Below, piece by piece: positions 37,957 to 50,869 of a stretch of DNA of 64,000 nt. Each line of letters opens with the position of its first letter. Positions within the stretch are counted from its first letter, which is position 1. The notes under the pieces were generated by a model, which was given only the letters and a program-made list of their open reading frames with translations, ran no database searches and was not told the DNA's origin. The position numbers were made by a program, and so were the translations under genes. Origin of the DNA: Stratiolaelaps scimitus (Eukaryota > Arthropoda > Arachnida > Mesostigmata > Laelapidae); contig JABWDB010000001.1 in NCBI GenBank assembly GCA_019614645.1, positions 5,941,501 to 6,005,500 of the forward strand. Direction: 5' to 3'.

Positions 37957-40300
37957 TATAACATTTTACACGGCGACTGAATACTGGCGGGACGTTTTAT
38001 CATAGAACGAGATATTTGGCGTCTGAAAGGCTATTTTTGTTTCGTCGACAGCCGCCGTTACTAGATCGTAAAGGAATCTACGGCAACGTAGATAAAAATA
38101 ACTTTGCTTTTGCTATTTATCGCCGCATTCCTGCTTAGCCACTTGTTCATCTACCACGAAATCCATCCTTGAGATCTATAATATCCACACATATGACATA
38201 CACATTCGTTCTACTGTCTACTTCCATTTCAGCGCACTTCCTCAACATGATTCCTATTTCTTGCGACAATCGTATTGGTTTCCTGTTCTTGGAAAAGGGA
38301 CCCGGCCAAGGACTCTCCATCACCTTGAAAATTCCCCGCAAGGCCCCCGCCACCCCGTCAGCCAGCAAGGCGGCTGTCCGTTCGCGTAACTAGCAATTTC
38401 CGCGAAAGCATCGCCGCATTTCAACACAACTAATTTCGAAAGAAATCTTATCCCGTTTCCTTTCCTCGAAGCTGCCTCCCAACGGCCTAACCCATACGTG
38501 GTTCATCTACTTTCCCTTCCTGCAGGCCTCTCCCTCTCGTTCCCAGACGTGGCAGGCATCGTCGCCTAGCAGGGTTTGTCGGAGGCATGTGCGAGTGGGC
38601 AAATGTGCATGATATATATATATATATACATATATGTACCTGAAGACACCCTCCACCTCGACCCTCTGCCACCACAGGCACCATATATTTTTGCACGATG
38701 CAGCAAAAAAGGACGGAAAAACGAGCCCCCAAATCTCCACGTACTTCCACGTATTTCTGACGACGCCAACTCCGTTAGGGCGTGTCGTCGCCCCGGTCCT
38801 TCCAGTTGTGGTAGCTCAAACTATATGTATATATATAAGGCCCTTTCTTTTATTCTCTCTTTCTTTCGAGAGGAACCTCTAAAGGCTTTTTCCTCGGAAG
38901 ACGGTTTCACTTCCAGCGACGCCATCGCTGTTTACGGTAGGCTTAACCTCCCTGCGTAGCGTATGCCTACGACGAGGCAGGCCTAAAACCTGTCCTACCA
39001 TTTGGAATGTGTGGTCGTGTGAGAGTCATTCTCCGCCTATCGCTATTGCTTTCTTTTGTATCACGCCTGCGCAGACCAATCTACCCGCTTGCTTCACGTT
39101 ACGGCCTCAACCCTACCACCACCACTACTACTGCTACTACGCTGACTCTCTCTTGTCCTCTTCGTGTTCTGTTTCATGGACTTCCACAGGGATGGTGGGG
39201 AATATTACGCTGCACATGCGCTCACGCACACATTGTAGACATCTCACCTCAGAAGTTATCCACACAGACCATTTTCTTAGTGCCCCCCCCTCCCCCCAGG
39301 TTTCGTTCTCTGCCCAACCATACCGACAAAAAACCGGCAAAGGCCGGCACACTGCGCGTGGACAACGATACTGCGCTTCCGAACGTCCACCGAAGGGCTA
39401 CGGGCTGAGATCCGAGAAATATGTAAAACATTCGAGGGAATCAGGCTCTCAACAACGTCAAACCACGATCTAGCCTACGAGATTCCGTAACAACGAAACG
39501 TTCTCGAGTGAGGGTATACGTTGCAGAATGCGTCTTATAGTATCCTTGACAATATAGCACTCTCATCAGGCATCGCAAACACCTCTGAACATGGTAATAT
39601 AGCTGTCATTTGTATTCGGCAGTGGATCGATCAATTATTACGTGGTGGTGGTGCAAATAACTATTCGATATTAGGAATTGCGTTCTACGAGGCACAGCAC
39701 ATTGTCAGTACACGCCAAAACATCTTCTAGGTCCTCAACAGTGTCTTCAAATCGTTCATTCATTTACTCACGATAGACAATTGTCGCTCTCCAAGTTAAT
39801 CAATATTGGCAAGTGATTTATCTACGCCATTGATTAGAATTCTTGATGGGGACGTCTCAAATACAAACTGAGAAACGCTGAAACGCGTTCCATACAGAAC
39901 TTGTTTTTGATTTCACTTGCAAATTTAAACCAAAGAAGAAGTCTATTTCTGTATCTGCTTTCCGCTTGACGATCGTGTTTCGTAAGAGCTATGAAAAGCA
40001 AGCCTATCTTCAAGGGGTGGAAAATCCCTTCTCCAGGTTTTCTGTTGTTCTTGAAACGCAGAGTCGAAAATTCATTCATTAACTCTACCCGGGGGTGGGG
40101 TGGAGTCGGCATCCATTCGCGCCACCGATTTCCTCAATACCCGGCGCAAGCTTCGGGAGGAGCCGACAAACTCTGCTTAAGTCCCTGGTTATTCTTCCCT
40201 CATGTAATGCCGTCGCCAGCAGCACCTTCGTCGTCTTCATTGCCCTCCAATTGGACGACAACTTGCATCGTTCTCCTAGGAAGAGAGGCCACGCAGCTTT

Positions 40301-41230
40301 AGCAGGCAGAAAAGAAAAGAATGCATATAGCGATGACACCCACGCCGACGCGTGCCGTACATGCTGCTGATCACCGGTGTCGATCCACAGCGACATGCAG
40401 ACATGCACCATCAGAATGGCATCGCACTGGTGAATTGAAGAGGCGAGGTGAGCGGCCAGGGGAGCGTTCCGACGAGTGCGCGGGGACTGGCTGCTCTCGC
40501 CGCCGCTGTCGGTTGCTACCGCCAAGGCGTTAACGCGACTGCATCATCAGACCCGTTGGAGAAATGACGCTCGAGTGGCCCGTAGCCATAGACAACCCCA
40601 CAGCCATCCGTCGAAGCGTGCGCTCCAGCGCCATCTTTGTCTATACGGCTACAGCGGCCGCGACGGTAAAAACTGCAGCATCTGAACAGCAGATTGCCTC
40701 TGATCCGGCGAGCCCGGAGCACCGGCATATATGAACAGACGAACAGATCTCTCTCTCTCTCCGCGAAAGGAACTGCTGTCCCTGCTGTTGCAATTTTCAC
40801 ACGAAATTTCTCCCCTGAAAGCAAGCAAGCGAAAAGCATCTGACAAGCGGGCAGCCTAGCGCCTTCACCCGCAGCGACTTAGCGTTTGTCTGTACTTTCG
40901 GGCAGCGCGGTGCGTCACTCGTATGTCGCAAACGGGCGAACACACGCACGGTGCCCAGCCGCGTTCATATCGTCAGCATAATTGGCGCGACAGCAGCGTT
41001 CGCGCACCTCGGCATCAACCGCCGTCACGGAACGGAGAGCCATACCAGCTGGGGAGGCGGGCCACTGTGAGCAGTAGTGACGCCGGCGCCCTGACGCTAA
41101 CATTTCAAAGCAATTCGGACGGCGACGAGATGCAGCACCAAGACAGGAGCAACAGTGGAAGAAGCAAAGGGGACAACAAGAAAGAGACAACCCATAATCT
41201 ATGGGTGTCCTGTTATGGCTAGTGGAGTTT
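40301..41230. other. GC-richer island with overlapping open frames
   Basis: This stretch is richer in G and C than its surroundings. A 99-codon plus frame (40,923-41,222) is hydrophilic (rich in Ser, Arg, Gln, Asn) and a minus frame overlaps 40,516-40,839. Neither matches a family I know. It could be an untranslated exon or promoter region. Confidence 0.3.
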
Positions 41231-43957
41231 CCACCCTGGTCTTTTTCTTATAGTTTCTGCGTTTTCGCGTCCTCTCTCTATCTATCTCTCTATCTCTCTC
41301 GCTCTCTTTCTCTCTTTCTTTTAGAGTCTCACTGATTCAATCTTTCTCCGGGCGTACACAGTCGCGGTGTTTGTTCTAGATAGACTTCGTGTACATTTGA
41401 AGGAGTCGCTGGCTTCGAATGATTAGCTAAACTTTACAGGGGACGGAGACGGTGAAAAATAACGAAGAATGTCATCGAACGAAACGATTTCTGAGAAAAA
41501 CGGTGTCACACGGAGACACGCAGACAAACAGCTAGACAACGATACGACGAGGCGCCGCGAGATGTTCGTCTGTAGTGGCACACAAGCGCCGCACAGCCAC
41601 AAGTCGAGTGGCAATATTGTGGTGGATCCCGAGTATTTGCTCAGACGATTAATGTGCTACACGCCGCTGGTGTGACGGTCGGCTGTCATCTGAGCACGCA
41701 AACGCGGACGGAGCTGGTCTGTTTAGCTGAAGCAGTCTCATGGATATCCCGTACGGGTTCCGGCGCAAACGTATAAACAAAAAACTGTGTCCACAAGATC
41801 GTCCCGAGGCAATGAGCGGTAACGCCAAATAAGCGAGATAATCAAACGATCATTATGACGCATCTGCAAATTGACACGAACGACGACAGGCTGACACACC
41901 CACAGACGTAAACGAGTATATGTGAAATAACATTTTCACCGGGTGCTATCAGGGTTTTGAAGTCCGTCATTTCTAGCCGTTCGTATCCTGCTCTGGCGAT
42001 TGAAGGTCCATGGCAGCCCCTTTGGGCTCTGACCTAGAACTGCTGTACTCTGTTTATCCTTGCTACATCTTGATTGTCGCTAGTACTCATTTGATGTGGG
42101 CGTTAGCTGATCTTAGCAGAACACATAGGTAAGGTTGAATACATAGGTTGAAAATGAAAACATACAATGGCCAACAGATGAATTTATACATTCTGTGAAC
42201 AGAACGGAACCGGCCAAACACGAAACCTCTAAAGGCGTTCTCCCTGGAAGAGCAAATGGTCATGGACAAAGCAGTCGACAACACCCTGTGTTGCCTCTGC
42301 TTCCATCTCATGTTGATACTAAGCAAAAGCTTCAATAACGATGAGGTCGACAGTTTGTGTTGTAAACTTAGCACGATCCATGAACATGGCCGAGTAGGCT
42401 ACTAAATTACATTCACCAACTATAGAGTCACCACAAGCTACATCCGAACATCCACAGTGGTCGTGTCCACATCGATGCAGAAAGGGAGGGTACCCCGGAA
42501 TTGGCATCACTTCCATTTTTCTTGATTAAGGCAAAATTGATTCGGTACCATGCTTACAATACCGCGGCCACCAGAGCCACAGCGGACGCATACGACTCTA
42601 TCCCACCAACGAGGATGACGCCAAAGTCACAACGACCACGGATTTTGCGTCAAGCTGGCGAAAGTACAGGCGAAAAATGTCTCCCCTCCCGATGTCGTTT
42701 CATCTTCTCGTTTGGTGATAGCCACGTCACGATCTTCGCCGCCGTCGGCGACGCCAGAAGAAGGAAAAATAATAAAGGATTTCTATAAATAATTTTGCTA
42801 ATATATTCATTTGACTGCCGCCATTATCTCGGACTGTGCCCATCGTATTATAGATTAGTGATTGACCAAAACTGAGTGAAATATTTGTTTTCAAAACAAG
42901 AATAGACGCATTACGTTCTTTTCTTTTTCGTTTCAGTCATTTCCATTTCATTTCTACCGGACAGCAGTCTGCTAGATACGTACACATCGACGAGTGGAAA
43001 CAGTATACACATTGCACAATTGGACGCGTTCCCTCTGCTCGAGGGTTGCTCGTAGTGAGGATTCGTCAAGAGCGATGAGCCAGCCAGTCAATTGTTATCG
43101 AAAAGCTGAACAACGTCATTTTGTGAACACACATCCTCCAGATGTATACAATCGTAGCAGGCGGACGTCGCATTAAACAGCTATCAGCGGCGTAAAAACT
43201 TCGTCGTCTACAAGCTGACAAACATTCCAAGAAAATATGATCTTGATGGTTAACGAGTGGGTTACACACGATGGTGGACAATTGTACTTATAGTACTCGT
43301 CGGTGTAGGACTTCATGGCGCTGATACTAGTGGGCTATGCTATGTGGCTTTAACAAATTGCTTGTGGAAGGAGAGGCCTCAACACGGAATGCTGCACGAG
43401 AACCAGCACTGGATTACCGAGTTTCTACGATCACAACCGATGGATAACCATTTCCCCGTTCGCTGTGGTCTCGATCATAAGGCCGACAACGATAACGAAT
43501 AGGGTCAGTCAGTGAGGCAGGCAGAGGATAGGTTCCATCCGCACACAGGCGGACTGCTGCGAGCAGGCGACGTTGAACAACATTCGCATGTAGAGGCCCC
43601 CTCCCGCCCTCTCCAAGGGCTCCATCGCCGACGAGTCAGTCAGTTACTGAGACTCCTCCCTCTGTACGAAGAACAAAATCTATTCCAGAATATCGGGATT
43701 CTCCCCTTACAACAAGTGGCCCTGTCGACGTTCACCGTAAACAAGAGACAGGCACGACGCAACCATCACATATTCTAGCGTATACATTTCGTGCCTATAA
43801 CAACGCCGACATCATCCACCGTGTCTGTGTCTCTGTCAACTTCCAGGGCGAGCAATATATATACAACTGATCGGCGTTGTTCCTTTGGAGAAGCGAAGAT
43901 CGAGTGAAAGCTATTCCTCAAACTCGACGTTGACGGAGTGACACAGGCAATGATGTT

Positions 43958-43960
<3 letters not shown>

Positions 43961-44002
<42 letters not shown>
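43961..44002. repeat. (TA)n microsatellite
   Basis: TA array of about 42 bases. Confidence 0.95.
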
Positions 44003-44005
<3 letters not shown>

Positions 44006-45752
44006 GTTTCGTGCCAAAGTTATGACCCAATCTCGACGCGGTCACACCGCACAGCCCCTCGGATGTAGCCGGCCATAAGTTATGACACTCTATTAACGGT
44101 AGAGGGTTTCATCAACATTTATTTATTTAAACTGCGGTTGGTTTCCCTTGTTGTCGTCGTGGTCCAATGGTCAGAGAAGCACAACACGGCTGGGCTATTG
44201 CAGTTACAGGTGGCTCCTCTCATTCGCAGTTCTGCCATGCTTACCGTGCGCTCAAAACAGCTCAACGGTTCAGTAGCCGATATCCTGATCACTGCTCGTT
44301 TCGCTACCGACCGAGGCAATAGCGACAGCTCGAGTGTTTATATCCAAAGTCGAGTGAACACATCCATATCTGAGAGTGTATGCGACAGGCGAGACACCAA
44401 CTGGTGTCACCTAAGAAAGACGATGGGTGACGTCACGTCAGCAGTTCACTTTCGAGCTCAGCAAACGCGATATCCAACGGAACGGATCGTTACAGTGGCA
44501 CAGGAAGACGTGCAAGCAAAACGGGTGGGAGTATTGATGCTGAGGGAATTTCCAGAATAGGTTTGACGTGTTCGAGACGACGATTCTTCCCACAGGGCAA
44601 CATCCGCTGCCGTCGTATGGCTGCGATGCAACCGTATGGCCAATCTATTCCAGTGGTCCGTTCCGAATGTTATTATTGTTGCATGTGTCACACACCTCAG
44701 CATTTGCTCTACAAGCACATCCAATGGGTGCAATATGCATTGCGTAACTCCATTCGTACGCATGGGCTATGTTACTATTAGTTACTCGAACAGGCTCTAC
44801 ATGCTAAACGCAACAACAATATAATAAGAATAATAATAATAATAATGAACAGACACGCCTACAACCACCCACAATCGGGCGGACTGAACGATAGGCAGAC
44901 GAAAACAATTACATAGTCGTCGCTTCCGTACACGGAGCTGGTTCCGGTGGCCGCAGCCTTCTACGACAATTTCCGTCGGCTGACCCAACAACACCAAACG
45001 ACAACACTAAGCCAACACCGGTGGCAACGACCTCCATTTTGCGAGCGAATACCCTGCGAAGCGTATATGAACAAACTTGTAGTGCAGCAGTAACGGCCGG
45101 GTCGAGACCGGGGTATGCCGTACCGGGCAGGTGTCTCTTGTGCAATCGTGGTGGCCTTGTCTAGCTAAGGTTCATCGAACGTGGATGAACAATATCGCGT
45201 CACGACGGCGGGGCAAGCGGATATCAAGCGTGACAGAGAGATTCGGGGTGGTTTGAGTTGACTGAGCTATAAGCAGGAACAACAGAACACATCGCAAGAA
45301 TGCGAGCAAAAGAAACATTTGCCGAGCCGCCCGCCCCTCCTCAGCTCCATGGGTTTACAACCGGAAAGCGACGCAAGCGGCTCAATGCAAACTTCCCATA
45401 AACCGAACGAGATATAGCGCAACCGACTGAACGTACCGCGGTATGAACACGGGCCTTGAGATTATTTTCTATGACGATAATGGCAATAGCAATCCGCCAT
45501 ACTGAGTCCTCACCGTGGCTACTTTCCCTAGCAGTTACATGAATCGGTACTCGCGCAGTAGCGCACGATGTGTGGTGACGTTAAAAGCCGTCTAGAAGCC
45601 GTCTAGAGTTAAAAGCCTAGAAAGAAGTTTCGCTGCTGTCAGCTATAAATAGAACTAAACCATCAGGTCATAGAGGATTAGAAGGAACAACGTCACGGAG
45701 CGTTCATGTGCCCGATTCACAATAGGGGGAATCTCGTACAATCTGCACTCAG

Positions 45753-45780
45753 AAGTATGCGACTAGATAGTCGCATACTT
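45753..45780. repeat. Perfect 13-bp inverted repeat
   Basis: AAGTATGCGACTA, two bases (GA), then TAGTCGCATACTT. It has almost no spacer. Confidence 0.95.
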
Positions 45781-46702
45781 ATATATAGATATTCTATTGT
45801 CGTTCTTGTATGCAAAACTTGTTCATGGATTGGATGGATGAGAACGGATCGACCCCAGCTAAAGAAGTGCTGTCAAAACAACGCTTCTCTATTCCACGGT
45901 GACATTCGACTCGGCGATATGCCAACGAGCTTGCACATAGGTGCCGCAACAAGTGGAAATATCAGCAGATGTGAGGAGGCAATTCTGTACGGTGATCCCA
46001 TTCGTTCACTGTTCGCTTGAACCCTCTCTCGGTCGACGATATGGCTAAGGTGGCGCCAGTTCATATGGAACGAAAACGATGATCCAGATCTCAGCTGGCA
46101 GCGTTCGCTTTTCGACTTCCGCAGTGGTTCCATATCTTTAGCCATCGCTATCATCATCATTATGATTATTATGATCATTATTATCTAGTCGTCGAAGTCT
46201 CGCGTTACAATGCCGCAGCACAACTCATATGTGCAAGATTGCGAAGCGCTGGTCGACTTTTAGAAAGAAGTCTTAGTTTCAGTTCGATGTTGAGGAAAAT
46301 CACATCGGACAAGCGTTGGATCATCTGGACGCAGATCTCCGCCACCGCATGGTATTATACCTACCAAGGAATATCCCAGCAGATATCTGAAACAGGCAAA
46401 CAAGCGAACAGCTGTGCTCTACAGATTTCCGCCGCTACATATATGGAATATAATTACCTCGAGCAGTCACTGCTCACAGCTGGTGTTTAACCAAACAGAT
46501 AGGTGCCTAGAGAGGAATAGATTTGAATATATAGTCATCGTCGATGGTACGAAGACAGACAACACTTGCGCTCAGCTCAAAGGAGAAGGTCTCCCATTCT
46601 TTCGTGAACAGATGAATGATCTTCCATTTAACAGCTGCAAACGAGCGTAAATTAACTGTTGTTCGAAATGGGTTGTCAATTGAATCGAGGGAACGTAACA
46701 TA

Positions 46703-46755
46703 AAGACGTCGCTGCGCGTTAGCGACGTCTTCCCCCGTGGCGTGGGTACACCACG
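46703..46755. repeat. Two adjacent hairpins
   Basis: The first is AAGACGTCGCT, seven bases, AGCGACGTCTT (perfect 11-bp stem, 46,703-46,731). Directly after it CCGTGGCG...CACCACGG can form a near-perfect second stem. Confidence 0.85.
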
Positions 46756-48180
46756 GCTGCTAATTATGCTTTACAACATAAAGCTGAATGATGAACGAGA
46801 ATTAGTTACACGCACGCGATTCTGTAGAAAATCCGTTTTCGAGAAAATGATTCCCCCTCGCCACGGGCCAGCGAAGACGTTCCAATGGAACATCGCTTAA
46901 CGACCGACGAAAGCCTTCAGCAGCAGCAGCAGCAGCAAGAGCAATAGTAACTGTACAGAAAAATATCAACCCGTCTTCACTAAGGACAAACTTCCATGTT
47001 CTAAATAGCAGTAATAATCTATTGCAAAACGGTTCAAAATAGATCACTGGCCGGGCGGATTATATGTTTGGAATCGAGAAGTCTCTAAAGCAATGGGAAT
47101 ACGTTCTATAAAACGTTATCTTCATCAACGGTCTTATTTATTTTAATTGAATGGTTAGTATATATATATATATATAAACCAATGTTTATTATATTCTGTA
47201 TTTTCATTTGTCGATGCAAATGAGTTCCATTATTTCTTCGTAGCCACCGGAAATTGAGACCGTTTATGCTAAGAAAAATGTATATACGCACACACACAGA
47301 CGCCTTAGCGATTCCCTGAGTATCTTACAAGTCGCTCTGATATCCGGCTATTATCGACAAAAAAGTGACATTTGCGCAAGTAAACCATGTTGGTGACTCA
47401 TATTTTTTATACATAGGATCGCCATCCAAATCGCCTTTTCGGAGTGTCATTTTCATTAAATAATAGCATTATTATTATTATTAAGTCATAGTAAATTCGG
47501 CAGCGTGCTAACATTGTACCTATGCTCCTTATTTATTTACTCAGCCTTAAGGGGGTTGTCAACGTACATTACGTGATTATCACGTCGTGACAATATCATT
47601 CTTTTGAGTGTACCCCATCTCCATCTCAAATTGTTTGCAAGACTAAATACGCAGCATCGGCGACAAAGGAACGAGCGCTAATGGTTTCTTCCATTTTTAG
47701 TCCAAGACCACTTCAATCGTTCTGGAGTACCACCAGTGCGTGTATCTCTCTGACGCGGGTAGCCTCGATGCAGCTGGATGCTCCGAAGTTTCAGCCTTCC
47801 AAGGCTGCCCCCGACGGCAATTCGGTGACAGCTACCGAATAGTAAAATATCGGAAAAAGCTTCGCTAATTTTTTTTCAGTGTCCAAAGTTGCTGCGCACC
47901 TCTCGTATTCCAAAAATGGCGAAGGCATCTGCCGGTGTCTACAACGGCAATTTCGCCAAAACGGATTATCGTTCCATCTCATCAGTGCCACGGGGGAGAG
48001 GAGCCGCCAGAGGTTTTCGCCGCTGGTTGCCGTAACGACACCAGCTGCGGGATACTACACGTCGGTATAATAGTCTACGCGTACGTCCATACGCCTCCGT
48101 ACGTCGTACGCTAGAGAAGTTAAGGGAAGATCGCCTGCATCGTTCGAGTAGACGAAGTGGTAGGTAGTGAGAAGTCCGCA

Positions 48181-49600
48181 ACAGCAGCAGCAGCAGGAGC
48201 AGCGACTCATCAAGCGAGAAAATAGAACGACGTGTGTGCCATTAGAACACATCGTCGACTCAGCAACAGCATCGGGTAAGGAAATAACGAGCAGCCAGAC
48301 GAATGCATTGGCTGCTGGCTGGCGTTGATGTTGTTGCTGATGCTGCCGTTGCTGAGGAGAAAAAAAATCAGCCGAGGGGAGACATTTATCGTGCAGTGAC
48401 TCCTGTCGGCAGGGTTGAATCCACTTGTTTGGAATTAGTGGCTGGCTGGTGGCCGTCTATAGGCGCGAGGCAGGCGCTGGTACAAGCGGCTGCTGCTGCT
48501 GGCGTCGCCATCGCTAACAGTCGCGCGCGATTATTTGAAGAGGTCAGCATCGACACGACCGAATCCAACGTAAAGTCAACGTCGCAGCGTCAGAGACAGA
48601 AGAGGCCGCTGCCGCTGCCGCCGCAGCAGCAGCAGGCAGCCGAAGAAGAGACCATCACTATAAGCCATGTCTGTCTCTGTGGCTATGGCCAAACACGTAA
48701 CAGCAAATGAGTACGAAGAGTTACCAACGACCGAAGGTAGCTGCTACACCGTTGGATACGGTGACTACGAAGGCTACGGACTTGGCGGCGCGAACCCACA
48801 AGCGGGCGGCATCGTCAACACAGCAGCAGCAGCAGCAGCAGAACGAGAGCCGTAGTTGGCTGGTGTGGCCGTTGGCAACTGGTAAGAAGCAGTGTCAGAG
48901 TGTGGCTGGCAGGACGGCCGAGTTACTCAGCTGGCGTTGCGCTTGCTGGAGCAGCAGCCAGCAATCACAGGAAGAGCAGCGACCAGAGAGACACGACCAG
49001 AGCAGCAGCAGCCGCAGCAGCAGCAAGGCGACATCGGCCAAGCTAAATAGCAAGCTTCTCCGGCAGATGCTATTCGGCGAATTCGCCATCACCAGCTACC
49101 ACCGCAGCTAACACCAGCGCCACGACGAAACGCGCAGCCAGTGGTGACACCAGCAGCAGCAAAATGGCGCCGGGCACAACAACAGCAAGCGGAGCTCAGC
49201 GTTGTCCTTGCGGTGACGGCTGTCCGTCCGATCGTCGATTTGTTCGGCCGTCGCGGCCGTTGTTGACACTCTACTGCTACAGCGGCAGTAGCGGCTGTGG
49301 ACGGCTGTGCGGTACAACGATGAATACACCAGAGCACACGCAACGGAGCGCATTTTGGCGCCGGCGGTTCGCTGCTTGGACAGCACTGCCACCAGCGCCA
49401 CTGTTGTTGTTGTTGTTGCTATTGTTGTTGCTGTTGTCGTTGTCGTCGTGGTCGCCAGCGCCGTTTCAGAAGCAGCAGCGACTGGCAGCTTCGATAACGT
49501 GACGTTACGACCAGCGCGACACGGACTGGCGGCGGGGAATATGTACGGAACATATACACCGCCACCGCCGCCGCCGTCATGGGAATAATCCGACAGCGCA
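48181..49600. repeat. CAG/CTG and triplet-rich GC island
   Basis: The plus strand has repeated short CAG runs (48,183-48,200; 48,626-48,640; 48,820-48,841; 49,001-49,025), a GTT/GCT tract (49,403-49,443) and CCG triplets (49,559-49,577). Open frames exist in several phases because triplet runs lack stops, so none can be called a gene. Such islands may mark 5' untranslated exons. Confidence 0.5.
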
Positions 49601-50014
49601 CTCTGAATTTCACTGGTGAAGCAGCCAACGATGGTGGCGAACTGCTGCTGTGGCTATCTATGACCATATGATGACGGCGTTTGGACTCGCTAGTTTGTTC
49701 CGTACCAGGAATCGAATCGAACCGAATAATAATAATAATAAAATGAGAGAACGAAACAAGTGACACAGCGACGAGGGACGATGTGAGATACAACATCACA
49801 AAATGCGAACTGGACTGATCGGGACTGAATGTGGTTTACGCTAGAAAGTTTACTCAGCCCAAGTCCCCAGCTCAACCTTCATAAAATCCATAGTTAACAC
49901 CTGCCGCGGACTCGTCTCTTGTCATCCAGCGGCTGGCAGATAGACACCCAACGCAGCTAAACGCGGAACTCTATGGCCGCCACACAAAGTACAGGATTTG
50001 CTCACTATGCTCAC

Positions 50015-50015
<1 letters not shown>

Positions 50016-50065
<50 letters not shown>
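50016..50065. repeat. (TA)n microsatellite
   Basis: TA array of about 50 bases with one TAC step near its left end. Confidence 0.95.
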
Positions 50066-50067
<2 letters not shown>

Positions 50068-50361
50068 CTCTCGATAAATTTATATTCACGTGTTTTTCTC
50101 TGTCTGACGACTTCAGCTCATTTGGTACAGAGGTACTCTAATCGACAAAGCCTGTGGAGGCGTCATCTCTCTCTCTCTCTCTCTCTATTGATGTTTCTCT
50201 GTATTAATAATAATTCGTACTGTCCAGGGTGGTCTGTTTGTGGTGGTCATAGGCAGCACGACAAGCAAACCGAGATTGTTCACTGAGGGAGGATAGATTA
50301 GGGTGGGGGGGTGGGGGCGGAAATTCGAGGTGCGGCGACGTCGATTACGTGGCGTTCCCTT

Positions 50362-50363
<2 letters not shown>

Positions 50364-50401
<38 letters not shown>
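50364..50401. repeat. (TA)n microsatellite
   Basis: TA array of about 38 bases, only 300 bases from the previous one. Confidence 0.95.
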
Positions 50402-50406
<5 letters not shown>

Positions 50407-50838
50407 GACGCATGGCCGGAGGAACAGACAGCAGCGAGTTCGCGGAACTCATCACCTCTCGCCATCGCTGCCGAATCTAACTCGTAAAGTGGTCATACGA
50501 ACACAGACCGATAGATAGATAGGCACAGGGACCCTCCAACGGCCAGCGCTGAGCTAACGAACACAACTACATTCGGACTCGCATTGCGCACGGCAGTGAT
50601 GACAGCGGCAGCAACAACAACAACGACAGCAGCCGCCGCTGCAACAGACTACTATTATACTATTACTATCGGCTGAACCGCGGCAAGGCGGTAGGTGGTT
50701 CACTTCACCGAGAAATTGCACAGATAGTCTCCCAAAGTGGATTAGGGAACGACGTATGACGACGACGACGGTAAACGGCCGGTTGCAGAAACGTACGAAT
50801 ACCACCGCCATTACTAAGAATAGATAACAACATGAACG

Positions 50839-50839
<1 letters not shown>

Positions 50840-50866
<27 letters not shown>
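50840..50866. repeat. (TA)n microsatellite
   Basis: TA array of about 27 bases; third array within 900 bases. Confidence 0.95.

Positions 50867-50869
<3 letters not shown>

Larger units (their letters stand above)
36331..40300. other. Non-genic stretch with some long open frames
   Basis: It contains the 22-bp palindrome, a GT run near 37,170-37,191 and a short segment with codon-like periodicity (37,215-37,385, see findings). Frames near 38,150-39,470 and 39,830-40,300 have no family signature. Confidence 0.45.
41231..48180. other. Non-genic stretch
   Basis: It starts with a CT/TC-rich tract (41,270-41,325) and contains the hairpins at 45,753 and 46,703, a (TA)n array at 43,961 and ATA runs near 44,828-44,846. 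No recognisable gene. Confidence 0.5.

Noticed and set aside
38147..38368. Minus frame with VDIIDLKDG, considered as the missing msn first exon
   Set aside because: Only a superficial resemblance to the LDxIDLxxL motif; no donor in the right phase follows it.
44150..44200. A-box-like GTGGTCCAATGGTCAGAG resembling a tRNA start
   Set aside because: No B box follows at the right distance and no clover-leaf can be drawn.
46010..46035. Minus-strand GGGTTCAAGC, a B-box-like sequence
   Set aside because: No A box or tail, so not supported as a SINE or tRNA.
48303..49343. Several frames of 60-135 codons on both strands
   Set aside because: Triplet repeats lack stops in many frames; no frame has a recognisable domain or consistent start.
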